A DNA stretch of 64,000 nt from JAADFF01 sp013153035 (GTDB lineage Bacteria > Coprothermobacterota > Coprothermobacteria > Coprothermobacterales > JAADFF01): assembly GCA_026184435.1 (NCBI GenBank), contig CP046447.1; one strand, written 5' to 3'. The notes under the pieces were generated by a model, which saw nothing but the letters and a program-made list of their open reading frames with translations, had not been told where the DNA came from and searched no databases. Shown piece by piece: positions 16,404 through 24,022 of the stretch; position 1 is the first letter of the stretch, and the number at the start of each line of letters is the position of its first letter. The position numbers and the translations under genes were made by a program.

Positions 16404-16936
16404 AATTTATACTGAGTATTGTAAATATAGTCAATAACACCTTCTACTCTCTTAAGAGGTTCTATAACATCGGCAATATGCATGGCGAATTCTACCAATA
16501 TATCCACCAGCTTGCTTACATCCTTTTTCTTACCGGCAAGAAGTAGGTAATACGGAGATTGAGCTGGATACAGTTGGACAAGATAGCCTTCTCCCTCTGC
16601 CACATACTTACCAACATCCTCAAGGGGAGCATGCTGGGTATGTTCTAGATAGGCTATAGGAACAGAGGACCTAATTTGCAACATGTCTTTAGCACCGACA
16701 ATAATATACTCAGGAGAAACAGACAACTCCTTAATAAGAGACTCACCAACAACTTTTACCCTAACAGCTAAATCTAAACTATCACCAAAGAGAATTCTCT
16801 GAACCTCTGTCGGTTCAACAGGGTCCGTATAACGAAATTCTTGAGGGATTCCAAACTCATTAAAAACACCTAATCCACCCATATAAACAAGCTCTCTTAC
16901 AGGTTTGACAACCAAATATCCTAATAGGGAACCCAT
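16400..16936 (-). CDS. Unknown protein downstream of fliA
   Basis: A 178-residue soluble protein without recognised motifs. It begins with a hydrophobic but short segment (GSLLGYLVVKPVRELVY), followed by mixed alpha-beta sequence with strand-like stretches (AVRVKVVG, YIIVGAKDML, YYLLLAGKK) and a C-terminal helix. Overlaps the end of fliA by 16 bases and the next gene by 4. Its place in a fliA-centred operon points to motility; the function is unknown. Confidence 0.75.
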   Translation of the reverse strand: MGSLLGYLVVKPVRELVYMGGLGVFNEFGIPQEFRYTDPVEPTEVQRILFGDSLDLAVRVKVVGESLIKELSVSPEYIIVGAKDMLQIRSSVPIAYLEHTQHAPLEDVGKYVAEGEGYLVQLYPAQSPYYLLLAGKKKDVSKLVDILVEFAMHIADVIEPLKRVEGVIDYIYNTQYKL

Positions 16937-17562
16937 CCCTTATACCTCTCTTTCACATAATTTTTTAGCTTCATCAGAGCCTTGGTATGGAGTTGAGATA
17001 CACGGGACGGAGATATATCTAAAATATGTGCTATTTCCTTAAACGCAAGTCCTTCATAGTAACGCAGGGTAATAATAAGGCGCTCCTTTTCATCCAATTC
17101 GCTTTTAATAGCTTCCGCAACAACCTTAATAAGCTCTTCTCGTGCCATCTCCTCTTCTATATTGCTTCGAGATGGAAACTCCTCATAAACTCTCATTAGG
17201 TACGACTCAAGAGACAACTCCGCAACTCCCTCAAGAGAATCAAACTCTGCTTCTGTAATCTCTCCATGCATATATTTTTCTTCCATGTCCTTGTATTTAT
17301 CATATTGGGCACGACTGAAATAGCCCTGTTTTCTAAGGAAATCAACAATGGCATTTCGCATATTACGGTAGGCATATACCTCAAATGGAACTCCCTTATT
17401 GGGGTTATATGTATCAATGGATTTCAGCAAAGCCAGTAATGCCTCCGACCTTAAATCGTCCTCGTCTATACGGGGAGGCAAACTTGTATACGAAAACTTC
17501 CTTACGACTTTCTCCACCAGTTCCAGATACTTTCGCACCATCTCTTCTCTGTCTACAGCCAT
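16921..17562 (-). CDS. fliA: RNA polymerase sigma factor FliA/SigD (sigma-28)
   Basis: Directs transcription of late flagellar genes. Region 2 is clear (DLRSEALLALLKSIDTYNPN, then FEVYAYRNMRNAIVDFLRK) and region 4 ends with SPSRVSQLHTKALMKLK. At 213 residues it is shorter than the usual 235-255: region 3 between about 85 and 130 is reduced and lacks the typical GREPTxEEIAxxLG helix-turn-helix. The cognate anti-sigma gene flgM is 4 kb downstream in the same cluster. The start at 17562 gives MAVDREEMV; one base separates it from the upstream gene. Confidence 0.93.
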   Translation of the reverse strand: MAVDREEMVRKYLELVEKVVRKFSYTSLPPRIDEDDLRSEALLALLKSIDTYNPNKGVPFEVYAYRNMRNAIVDFLRKQGYFSRAQYDKYKDMEEKYMHGEITEAEFDSLEGVAELSLESYLMRVYEEFPSRSNIEEEMAREELIKVVAEAIKSELDEKERLIITLRYYEGLAFKEIAHILDISPSRVSQLHTKALMKLKNYVKERYKGWVPY

Positions 17563-17563
17563 A

Positions 17564-17905
17564 TCATTTTTCCTCCACTATATGCTCTTTCCCTAAAGTC
17601 GTAAGAGCTTCAACAATGTCATCAACACTGATTGCTTCCCATTTTTTCTGCTCTTCCTCTTCCTTCTCTTTCTTCAATCTTTCTATATATGCCTCGACCT
17701 CAGCCAACTTTTTCTGATACATATACTCTTCATAAGTCTCAACAATAGTTGCAATAATACGGGCCAACACCGCAGAAATAGCCACATTGAGAGAAAGATA
17801 AACAGATAGTTTATAGACAGTCAACTTACCATATAAAAAAGCAAGTAGAACGAAGATATTACCAAGTAGCATAAATAATCCCCAAAAGTACAATGTCTTT
17901 TTCAT
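17564..17905 (-). CDS. Small two-span membrane protein with coiled coil
   Basis: 113 residues with two predicted membrane helices (about 5-25 and 32-55) and a Lys/Glu-rich coiled coil (58-90) ending in a short acidic tail. I recognise no family. It lies between cheD and fliA with only 1-4 bases on each side, so it is part of the che-fli operon. The architecture resembles SwrB-type proteins and it may be a second membrane-associated flagellar factor, but this is only inference. Confidence 0.7.
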   Translation of the reverse strand: MKKTLYFWGLFMLLGNIFVLLAFLYGKLTVYKLSVYLSLNVAISAVLARIIATIVETYEEYMYQKKLAEVEAYIERLKKEKEEEEQKKWEAISVDDIVEALTTLGKEHIVEEK

Positions 17906-17909
17906 ATCA

Positions 17910-18410
17910 CTATATTTCTACTTGGCCTCCTCTAACTGTTCGTACATAGAATTTTCCGGTGGCAACATCTAATATAAAAGTTTTACCCTCGTTACCACCT
18001 ACGGCCTCCCCATGCAGCGGCAACCCTAACTCTTTAAGCACCTTCTTTACTGCTGCAACATTTCGAGAACCTATATCCATAATCGGCGACTGAGATGTCT
18101 TAAACATGCTTGCACCGCCAGCAATCTTTACAATAAGCCTTTCCTTTTTGGCACCTGCCTCTAGCATCATATCTAAGAGATGAGGCACTCCTTTGTCTGC
18201 AAACTTACCTGGTAAATCTGTAGGTTTACCAACCTTAGAATCTGGTAGCAAGATATGTACCATCCCACCGATTTTCTCTACAGGATCGTACATACCCACT
18301 CCCACACATGAACCTAAACCTATCGCCATTAATATACCGTTCTTCTTTAGTACGAAGCTTTGACCAATACCTACATGTACGATATTCTTACTATTCAACA
18401 TCCTCATCAC
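17910..18410 (-). CDS. cheD: Chemoreceptor glutamine deamidase CheD
   Basis: CheD deamidates receptor glutamines and binds CheC in adaptation. The 166-residue product has the papain-like catalytic centre: Cys35 in GLGSCVGVGMYD, and His52 in GGMVHILLPDS. Later blocks KIAGGASMF, IGSRNVAAVKK and GGNEGKT also match the family. It overlaps cheC by 20 bases, giving the CheC-CheD pair of Bacillus and Thermotoga chemotaxis. Confidence 0.96.
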   Translation of the reverse strand: MMRMLNSKNIVHVGIGQSFVLKKNGILMAIGLGSCVGVGMYDPVEKIGGMVHILLPDSKVGKPTDLPGKFADKGVPHLLDMMLEAGAKKERLIVKIAGGASMFKTSQSPIMDIGSRNVAAVKKVLKELGLPLHGEAVGGNEGKTFILDVATGKFYVRTVRGGQVEI

Positions 18411-19029
18411 CCAGCAGTCCCATTAGTTTTAGCAATTTAATAAAACTCTCTGGCGAAGGCACATTAACGATCCAGCCTTCGGCCTTATTATTTTCATCAT
18501 TGCCTATAATAAATTCTGTCTTCACCACTAAAGCATAGTCTGTCTCAGCAGCAATACTAGCCAATGCTAAGTTTAACAAGGCCTGTAACATATCGTATGC
18601 AGCAGATGGTGGTGAAGGTAACACTTGTACATTAAAGAATGTGGCTATAGCATTTAAGAACGAGGCAGAAACAATATTGCCTATCTCCTGAATCATGGAA
18701 ATTGTCATATCATCTATCTCTTCGACTTCCATTCCCATTAGTAGCTTGGCCAATGTTTTAACCGTGTCTTCTTTAAATATCAAAAGGATAACACCGTCAA
18801 GATCACCATTATATGTTAGCTGTACACCAAACGCCGGTTCATCTGGAGAACCAATCTTTTCTATAACATTGGGAATCTTCTCTACAATAACAGACGGAAC
18901 AGTAATATCCACCTTCTGTCCTAACATTGCCGCTACTGCGGATGCAGCATTTCCTGAACCTATATTATTAATCTCTCTAAAAGCATCTATAAACAAGGGA
19001 TTCTGGGTTATTAGCTTATCAAAGTCCAC
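18391..19029 (-). CDS. cheC: CheY-P phosphatase CheC
   Basis: CheC dephosphorylates CheY-P and is regulated by CheD. The 212-residue protein has both symmetric active-site helices, EINNIGSGNAASAVA and EIGNIVSASFLNA, each with the E-x2-N signature. It starts ATG at the last base of cheA (1-base overlap zone) and overlaps cheD. No cheY, cheB or cheR is seen in the window, so the rest of the pathway is elsewhere. Confidence 0.96.
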   Translation of the reverse strand: MDFDKLITQNPLFIDAFREINNIGSGNAASAVAAMLGQKVDITVPSVIVEKIPNVIEKIGSPDEPAFGVQLTYNGDLDGVILLIFKEDTVKTLAKLLMGMEVEEIDDMTISMIQEIGNIVSASFLNAIATFFNVQVLPSPPSAAYDMLQALLNLALASIAAETDYALVVKTEFIIGNDENNKAEGWIVNVPSPESFIKLLKLMGLLGDEDVE

Positions 19030-21113
19030 TATTCTCTACCTCCCATTAGCAGCTGTGTCAGATCGGTAATCAGTGCAATAGTACCATCACCTAATATTGT
19101 AGCACCAGAGATATAAGGAACACCTACATATTTACCCTTGAGGGGCTTAATAACGATCTCCTGCTGACCAATAAGATCATCTATTACTATGGCAGCACGG
19201 GAACCTGCACTTCTGACAACAACAAGATGCTGTCCTTCACCAGCTGTTGGTACTTTAAAGATGTCCTTGAGGTAATATACAGGCAAAACGTCTCCTCTGA
19301 GTATGAAGACTTCTCCAACCTGAGTCTTCTTCATACGCTCATCTTTCTCAACAACCTCATCAACACTACCCAGTGGTATGGCATATACCTCATCACCAAC
19401 AGTAACAAGTAGGGCTGTAATAATAGCCAGTGTCAGAGGCAATCTGAGAATGAATTTTGTACCCTTGCCTAATTCTGACTGTATCTCAATACTGCCACCC
19501 AGTTGCTCGATAACAGCTTTAACAACATCCAGCCCCACACCTCTACCCGATACATCGGTAACTTTTTCAGCTGTGGAAAAACCTGGTCTAAATAGAAGCT
19601 CATAAATCTCTCTCTTCGTTAGAGTTTCGGCCTCCTCAGGGGATATAAGACCCTTCTCTATAGCTTTCTGCTTAACCTTTTCTGGATCAATACCCCTACC
19701 ATCATCCTCAACCTCTATGAAGACATAGTTGCCCTCTGCATATGCTCTAAGCCAGAGGTGACCTTCTTCAGGCTTGCCTTTGGCAATTCTCTCTTCTGGG
19801 GTTTCTATACCATGATCTATAGCATTTCTCAGCAGATGAACAAGGGGATCACCCAGTTTATCAAGAATGGACCTGTCTATCTCTGTCTCTTCACCCTCTA
19901 TAATAAACTCGACCTTCTTGCCAAACCGCTTGGCAAGGTCTCTTACCATACGAGGGAATCTACGGAAAACAAAAGCCATAGGAGTCATTCGCATAGACAT
20001 AACTTCATTCTGCAGTTCTATAATAGACCTACCTATACGCTCAATAACACCCTCAAGAGCCTCCTGGGAGTTTTTCTCTTTGGCAACCTGAAGCTCTGTT
20101 CTGTAGATAACAAGCTCTCCAACAAGATTCATGAGTTTGTCAAGTTTAGACAGTGGCACACGAATAAGCTGCTCTATCTGATGCTTCTCTTTGTGTTCTT
20201 CTTTAGCTTTATCTTTCTTTTCTTCTTTGGCAGCAGGCTTCTGTGGCTGTGCTACCGACTCTGCAGTTTTTTCCTCTTTCTTCTCTTCAGCAGGTTTAGC
20301 TTCTGACTGCTTAAGAACATCAACATTTTGTATAACCTCTACCTCAACACTCTCTATCTCGGCTATAGACTCTATCTTCTTCTTTATTTCCTCAACATTA
20401 GTTCCCTGAGGGAAAATGGCCAGGAAGAAGATATCTCTATCAAATTTTTCTTGCTCTATATCTTCTGCAGGGGGAACGGATTTGACAACCTCACCTGCAT
20501 GGTCTTCAATGGTCTTAACAACCATATATGCACGTACACTCTTCATCATAGTGCCTTCACGCATACGAACATGTATTTTTGCAACAACATTACCTGCCTT
20601 CACGGCGTCTTCTACAACCAAAAGGTCATAATCATTAAGCTCAAACTTGATAGACTCAGTAGCAGGCTCTTCTTTTTTCTCTTCCTTCTTTTCTGGTGCA
20701 GAGGTTGTTCCTGTTGGAACCTTACCCGATGCAGCTTCTTTGAGAGCATTTAACAGCTCTTCCTCTGGAGGTTCAACCTCATCACCGTTTGCAAGATTAT
20801 CAACCTGTGCTTGCAGATAGTCAAGAACCCTAAACAAAAGATCTATGAGCTCTTCTGGAAGTACAGCCCCCTCTTTATCTCTAAACGGCTGAAGGGCACT
20901 TTCCATAAGATGGGTAACCTCTGCCATATGGGAAAAACCCATAGTAGCAGACATACCCTTCAATGTATGGGCTGCACGGAAAATTTCTCGAATAGCATCA
21001 AGATCACCAGGATGCTCTTCTAAAATAAGTAATTTATCATTGAGAATCTGCAAATATTCCCTTGCCTCGTCAATAAACACAGGGAGGTATTCATTTATAT
21101 CTATTTCGCTCAT
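19029..21113 (-). CDS. cheA: Chemotaxis histidine kinase CheA
   Basis: Autophosphorylating kinase of the chemoreceptor array. Domains in order: HPt (1-105) with phosphorylated His49 in RAAHTLKGMS; two P2-like response-regulator-binding segments, separated by acidic/Lys linkers (about 130-160 and 270-310); dimerisation helices with LMNLVGELVI; ATPase domain with the N box (NAIDHGI) and glycine boxes (DDGRGID, GRGVGLDV); and a C-terminal CheW-like domain. 694 residues. It overlaps cheW by 4 bases (ATGA). Confidence 0.98.
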   Translation of the reverse strand: MSEIDINEYLPVFIDEAREYLQILNDKLLILEEHPGDLDAIREIFRAAHTLKGMSATMGFSHMAEVTHLMESALQPFRDKEGAVLPEELIDLLFRVLDYLQAQVDNLANGDEVEPPEEELLNALKEAASGKVPTGTTSAPEKKEEKKEEPATESIKFELNDYDLLVVEDAVKAGNVVAKIHVRMREGTMMKSVRAYMVVKTIEDHAGEVVKSVPPAEDIEQEKFDRDIFFLAIFPQGTNVEEIKKKIESIAEIESVEVEVIQNVDVLKQSEAKPAEEKKEEKTAESVAQPQKPAAKEEKKDKAKEEHKEKHQIEQLIRVPLSKLDKLMNLVGELVIYRTELQVAKEKNSQEALEGVIERIGRSIIELQNEVMSMRMTPMAFVFRRFPRMVRDLAKRFGKKVEFIIEGEETEIDRSILDKLGDPLVHLLRNAIDHGIETPEERIAKGKPEEGHLWLRAYAEGNYVFIEVEDDGRGIDPEKVKQKAIEKGLISPEEAETLTKREIYELLFRPGFSTAEKVTDVSGRGVGLDVVKAVIEQLGGSIEIQSELGKGTKFILRLPLTLAIITALLVTVGDEVYAIPLGSVDEVVEKDERMKKTQVGEVFILRGDVLPVYYLKDIFKVPTAGEGQHLVVVRSAGSRAAIVIDDLIGQQEIVIKPLKGKYVGVPYISGATILGDGTIALITDLTQLLMGGRE

Positions 21114-21574
21114 CTACCGTCCCCCCTTCCTCTGAGCAAATTATCTATATCTATCATGAGCACAAATTTATCATTCCAAAGAAGGCTTGCCTTGAACTTT
21201 TCGGCACCTTCCATTCCTTCGGGTACTTCTTTCAATTCCTCTTCATCTACAAATAAAATACCAAGTATATGGTCAACAAGTATACCTATATCTTCTTCTC
21301 CTTCTCTTCCGGTGGATACCCAGAGTATACGCATCTGCTTTTTCTGCTCTTCTGTTAGCTCCTCATCTTCGTCAACATTAAAAAGTTTTCTACCATCTAC
21401 AACAGGAAGAAGTATTCCACGAACATTCATAAGACCTTTAACAATAACTGGTGCATTAGGAAGTCTTGTAATCTTATCAAGTTTTAATATCTCTTTTACG
21501 TATTCAATTGGGGCAGCCATGTACTTATCTTTAAGACCAAATACTACCATGCCCACATTCATCTGCACCACCAC
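21110..21574 (-). CDS. cheW: Chemotaxis coupling protein CheW
   Basis: Links receptors to CheA. The 154-residue single CheW domain contains LPNAPVIVKGLMNVRGILLP and GILVDHILGI, with a short acidic insertion (DEDEELTEEQKK). A later ATG-start (VGMVVFGLKDKY) is also possible. First che gene of the cluster, 6 bases after the DUF2225 gene, so chemotaxis genes are probably transcribed from the promoter before that gene. Confidence 0.96.
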   Translation of the reverse strand: MVVQMNVGMVVFGLKDKYMAAPIEYVKEILKLDKITRLPNAPVIVKGLMNVRGILLPVVDGRKLFNVDEDEELTEEQKKQMRILWVSTGREGEEDIGILVDHILGILFVDEEELKEVPEGMEGAEKFKASLLWNDKFVLMIDIDNLLRGRGDGR

Positions 21575-21580
21575 CCTTTC

Positions 21581-22831
21581 TCACTTTTTGAAGAGAAGGC
21601 ACGGATAAAGGCGTCCATCATAAAGCCACATTCCTTCATCTACCACCTCAAACCCAAGATTAGAAGCAAGTGCTTCATCTTCCTCTGTTTCAATTATACC
21701 AACTACCATTATATTTTTAGTACGACCACCGCATTGTTTCACATAATCCTCCACCATGCTTATAGGGCTAATAACAATACATGCAGAACTATTTCTGCCA
21801 TCAAATAACAATTCATAACCTGACGATATTCCTGCATACTTTGCACTTGTCCTACCAAAAAATTCCATTACTCGATAGAAAATTTTCATAAATGATTTCC
21901 AATTATCAGCATCTATCTTATTAAAATCCTCTAAGAAAGCAAGATGCGACATTGCAAGATAAAATCTCTTTAGCGGAGTATAAAAAGCTTTCTTATCAGA
22001 GGATATATTCATTTCTTTGACAGAAAGCTTACCTTCGAGTGTACGATAGGCATTTCTCAAGGCCGAAAGCATCGCCTCTTCTGTAACATCTTCCTCCTCT
22101 TTCTTGTCCTCGCCAATATCTATATCTCTTGCAGATGCCACCTTGCTTCTAAGGTCCTGCCATACATCAAATACATGCTTACGCATCACTGGAGACAACT
22201 TCTGACCAGCCTGTTCCAGCTTAAGAAGATCATTAAGATATTTGACAGATTTTTCGTAATAACCTAACATATATGCTATAACGCCAGCAGAATATATAAC
22301 TTTGACAAACATATCCCTAGATGAGTATCGCTCCTTCGTGCTTGACAGAGCTTCTTCATACATCTGCAATGCCTTAGCAAGGTATTCTCTTTCCTTATTT
22401 TCATCACCTATAAGTCTATATATCCAAGCCATCTTATGAAGCGTAAGCCCAAGCTTATGTTTAGGACCATTGGTAAATTCCAAAAGGCGATACACCCATT
22501 GATATATTTTCAATGCCCCTTCGGGATCTCTATCAGGTTTTGCCGCTATCGCCTTATCTGATGCAGGAACTTTAACGAGAAACTTAATAAGCTCTGTCTT
22601 GTTCTTCGTTGGTGGTTTATCAAATTCATTTCGGTAGTATGCATACCCACACTTTGGGCACATGTCCACTTCATAAAGAACCGGATGTTCCCCTTCAACA
22701 TGGGGGAACATATCTATATCAATGGCAAGCACCCTATATGCATATCCTGACCGCAAAATTTTTATTTGAAAAGTATTACCACATATGGGACATGTCCTCT
22801 CCTCGTACCAATATGGTCTCACATTCACCAA
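21581..22831 (-). CDS. DUF2225 family protein with TPR-like helices
   Basis: A 416-residue protein starting with the DUF2225 treble-clef-like metal site: CPICGNTF (14-21) and CPKCGYAYYRNEF (58-70). Residues about 100-240 form TPR-like helical repeats (YRLLEFTNGPKHKLGLTLHKM, EREYLAKALQMYEEAL, GYYEKSVKYLNDLL). The C-terminal third is unique. DUF2225 has no established function. It is the first gene of the transcript that continues into cheW-cheA. Start choice among TTG 22831, GTG 22828 and GTG 22822 is unresolved. Confidence 0.85.
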   Translation of the reverse strand: MVNVRPYWYEERTCPICGNTFQIKILRSGYAYRVLAIDIDMFPHVEGEHPVLYEVDMCPKCGYAYYRNEFDKPPTKNKTELIKFLVKVPASDKAIAAKPDRDPEGALKIYQWVYRLLEFTNGPKHKLGLTLHKMAWIYRLIGDENKEREYLAKALQMYEEALSSTKERYSSRDMFVKVIYSAGVIAYMLGYYEKSVKYLNDLLKLEQAGQKLSPVMRKHVFDVWQDLRSKVASARDIDIGEDKKEEEDVTEEAMLSALRNAYRTLEGKLSVKEMNISSDKKAFYTPLKRFYLAMSHLAFLEDFNKIDADNWKSFMKIFYRVMEFFGRTSAKYAGISSGYELLFDGRNSSACIVISPISMVEDYVKQCGGRTKNIMVVGIIETEEDEALASNLGFEVVDEGMWLYDGRLYPCLLFKK

Positions 22832-22864
22832 CCCCCAAGGAAATTTTTTATATTCTTCATTTCC

Positions 22865-22872
22865 ATTATAAT
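22865..22872. promoter_or_regulatory. Palindromic -10 element of a divergent promoter
   Basis: The 50-base gap between the DUF2225-che operon (minus) and the ICMT-like gene (plus) contains ATTATAAT, its own reverse complement. It supplies TATAAT for both strands (plus 22867-22872, minus 22870-22865). The plus start would fall almost at the ATG (nearly leaderless); the minus start would leave a leader of about 25 bases. No good -35 box is visible in either direction. Confidence 0.5.
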
Positions 22873-22881
22873 ATAAGGGCT

Positions 22882-23292
22882 ATGGGTAAAAGAAAGTTAC
22901 CAAATATCGTCCAACTGGCATTGTTTACCGCCGCTGCACTGAGTATTGTTATTGGAGCAGGGAAACTACCGATACAAGACACACTTGGACTCAGGCTCAT
23001 GAGTGTTTCCATTATATTTTATGCAGGTTTTGTCTTGGGAAGGGCTACAGAAAACTGGATACTCATGAAAAAGAACCGAGATACGGTGCTTAAAGAAGGT
23101 ATTTACACAGAACATTCTCACCCTATATATTTAGGTACCTTTATGTTATTTGCAGGCTTAGCACTACTATTTCGCTCTACCTGGGGACTTGTATTTGCTA
23201 CACTATGGGGATTATTCTTAACACATCAGAGTATTAAGGAAGGAAGAGAGGTAAAAAAACTTGAAAAGAAATCTAAAACTACTGATAGATAG
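22882..23292 (+). CDS. ICMT/PEMT-like small membrane protein
   Basis: 136 residues with about four membrane helices (8-28, 33-50, 80-97, 98-115). The segment EGIYTEHSHPIYLGTF matches the G-x-Y-x3-RHPxYLG signature of isoprenylcysteine carboxyl methyltransferase and related phospholipid methyltransferases, but His-Ser-His-Pro replaces Arg-His-Pro. Bacterial members modify lipids or unknown substrates with SAM. The ATG at 22882 is preceded by AAGGG; the frame is open upstream but that stretch overlaps the DUF2225 gene. Overlaps trmI by 32 bases. Confidence 0.75.
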   Translation: MGKRKLPNIVQLALFTAAALSIVIGAGKLPIQDTLGLRLMSVSIIFYAGFVLGRATENWILMKKNRDTVLKEGIYTEHSHPIYLGTFMLFAGLALLFRSTWGLVFATLWGLFLTHQSIKEGREVKKLEKKSKTTDR

Positions 23293-24022
23293 GAAAGGAA
23301 GACGATTTCTCATTAATGTCATTCCAGGAGGCAAAAGTCATTTTCATCATGGCACCATTTTACATGATGAAATCCTTGCCGGCAAAACACATATTGTTTC
23401 ATCCAAAGGTGCCAAGTTTGTTGTAATGGAACCTTCACTAGAAGATTATGTTCTTAAGATGCCAAGAAGAGCCCAGATTGTATATCCCAAAGAAAGCTCT
23501 CGCATTGTCAGTTTGCTTGATTTAAAAGATGGTGATAGAGTACTTGAGGCTGGCAGTGGTTCAGGTAGTCTTACGCTCTTCTTAGGCAGAGCAGTTGCCC
23601 CATCAGGACTTGTAGTATCTTATGATGTCAGACCGGAACATCAAGCACAGGCCATAAAAAATGTAGAAGGTTGGAAAGAAGAGATACCTGTAGAGTGGCG
23701 TATAGGCAAAGTAGAAGAAGTCCCAGAAAAATCATTTTACGATGCCATCGTCCTTGATCTACCAACCCCTTGGGTTGTCATACCTTATATAAAAGATGCT
23801 CTAAAGCCATCAGGGAGAATAGTTCTTTATCTCCCTAATATTCCCCAAATAACAAGAGCAGTATCAAGTCTCGCAGAAAATGATTTTGTTAACATCACAA
23901 CTATGGAAATACTTGTTAGAAACTGGGAAATTGATGGAGAACGTGGTATTGCCCATCCTGAAATGAGGATGGTATCCCATACAGCATTCCTTGTTTGCGC
24001 TATCTATCTACCATCCACCTAG
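23261..24022 (+). CDS. trmI: tRNA (adenine-58-N1)-methyltransferase TrmI
   Basis: SAM-dependent methylation of A58 in the T-loop, important for tRNA stability in thermophiles. The N-terminal domain has the family start KLLIDRKGRRFLINV and HFHHGTILHDEIL. The Rossmann domain has VLEAGSGSGSLTLFL, the SAM-binding motif, followed by VVSYDVRPEHQ, and the catalytic region has VLDLPTPW. TTG start with GAGAGG about 9 bases upstream, inside the end of the preceding gene. Its 3-prime end overlaps the convergent kinase gene by 4 bases, and no terminator hairpin is evident there. Confidence 0.93.
   Translation: MKRNLKLLIDRKGRRFLINVIPGGKSHFHHGTILHDEILAGKTHIVSSKGAKFVVMEPSLEDYVLKMPRRAQIVYPKESSRIVSLLDLKDGDRVLEAGSGSGSLTLFLGRAVAPSGLVVSYDVRPEHQAQAIKNVEGWKEEIPVEWRIGKVEEVPEKSFYDAIVLDLPTPWVVIPYIKDALKPSGRIVLYLPNIPQITRAVSSLAENDFVNITTMEILVRNWEIDGERGIAHPEMRMVSHTAFLVCAIYLPST

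Noticed and set aside
22609..22881. Longer N-terminus of the ICMT-like protein
   Set aside because: The extra 91 codons are antisense to the DUF2225 gene and His-rich in a way typical of antisense frames. The ATG at 22882 begins the first membrane segment.
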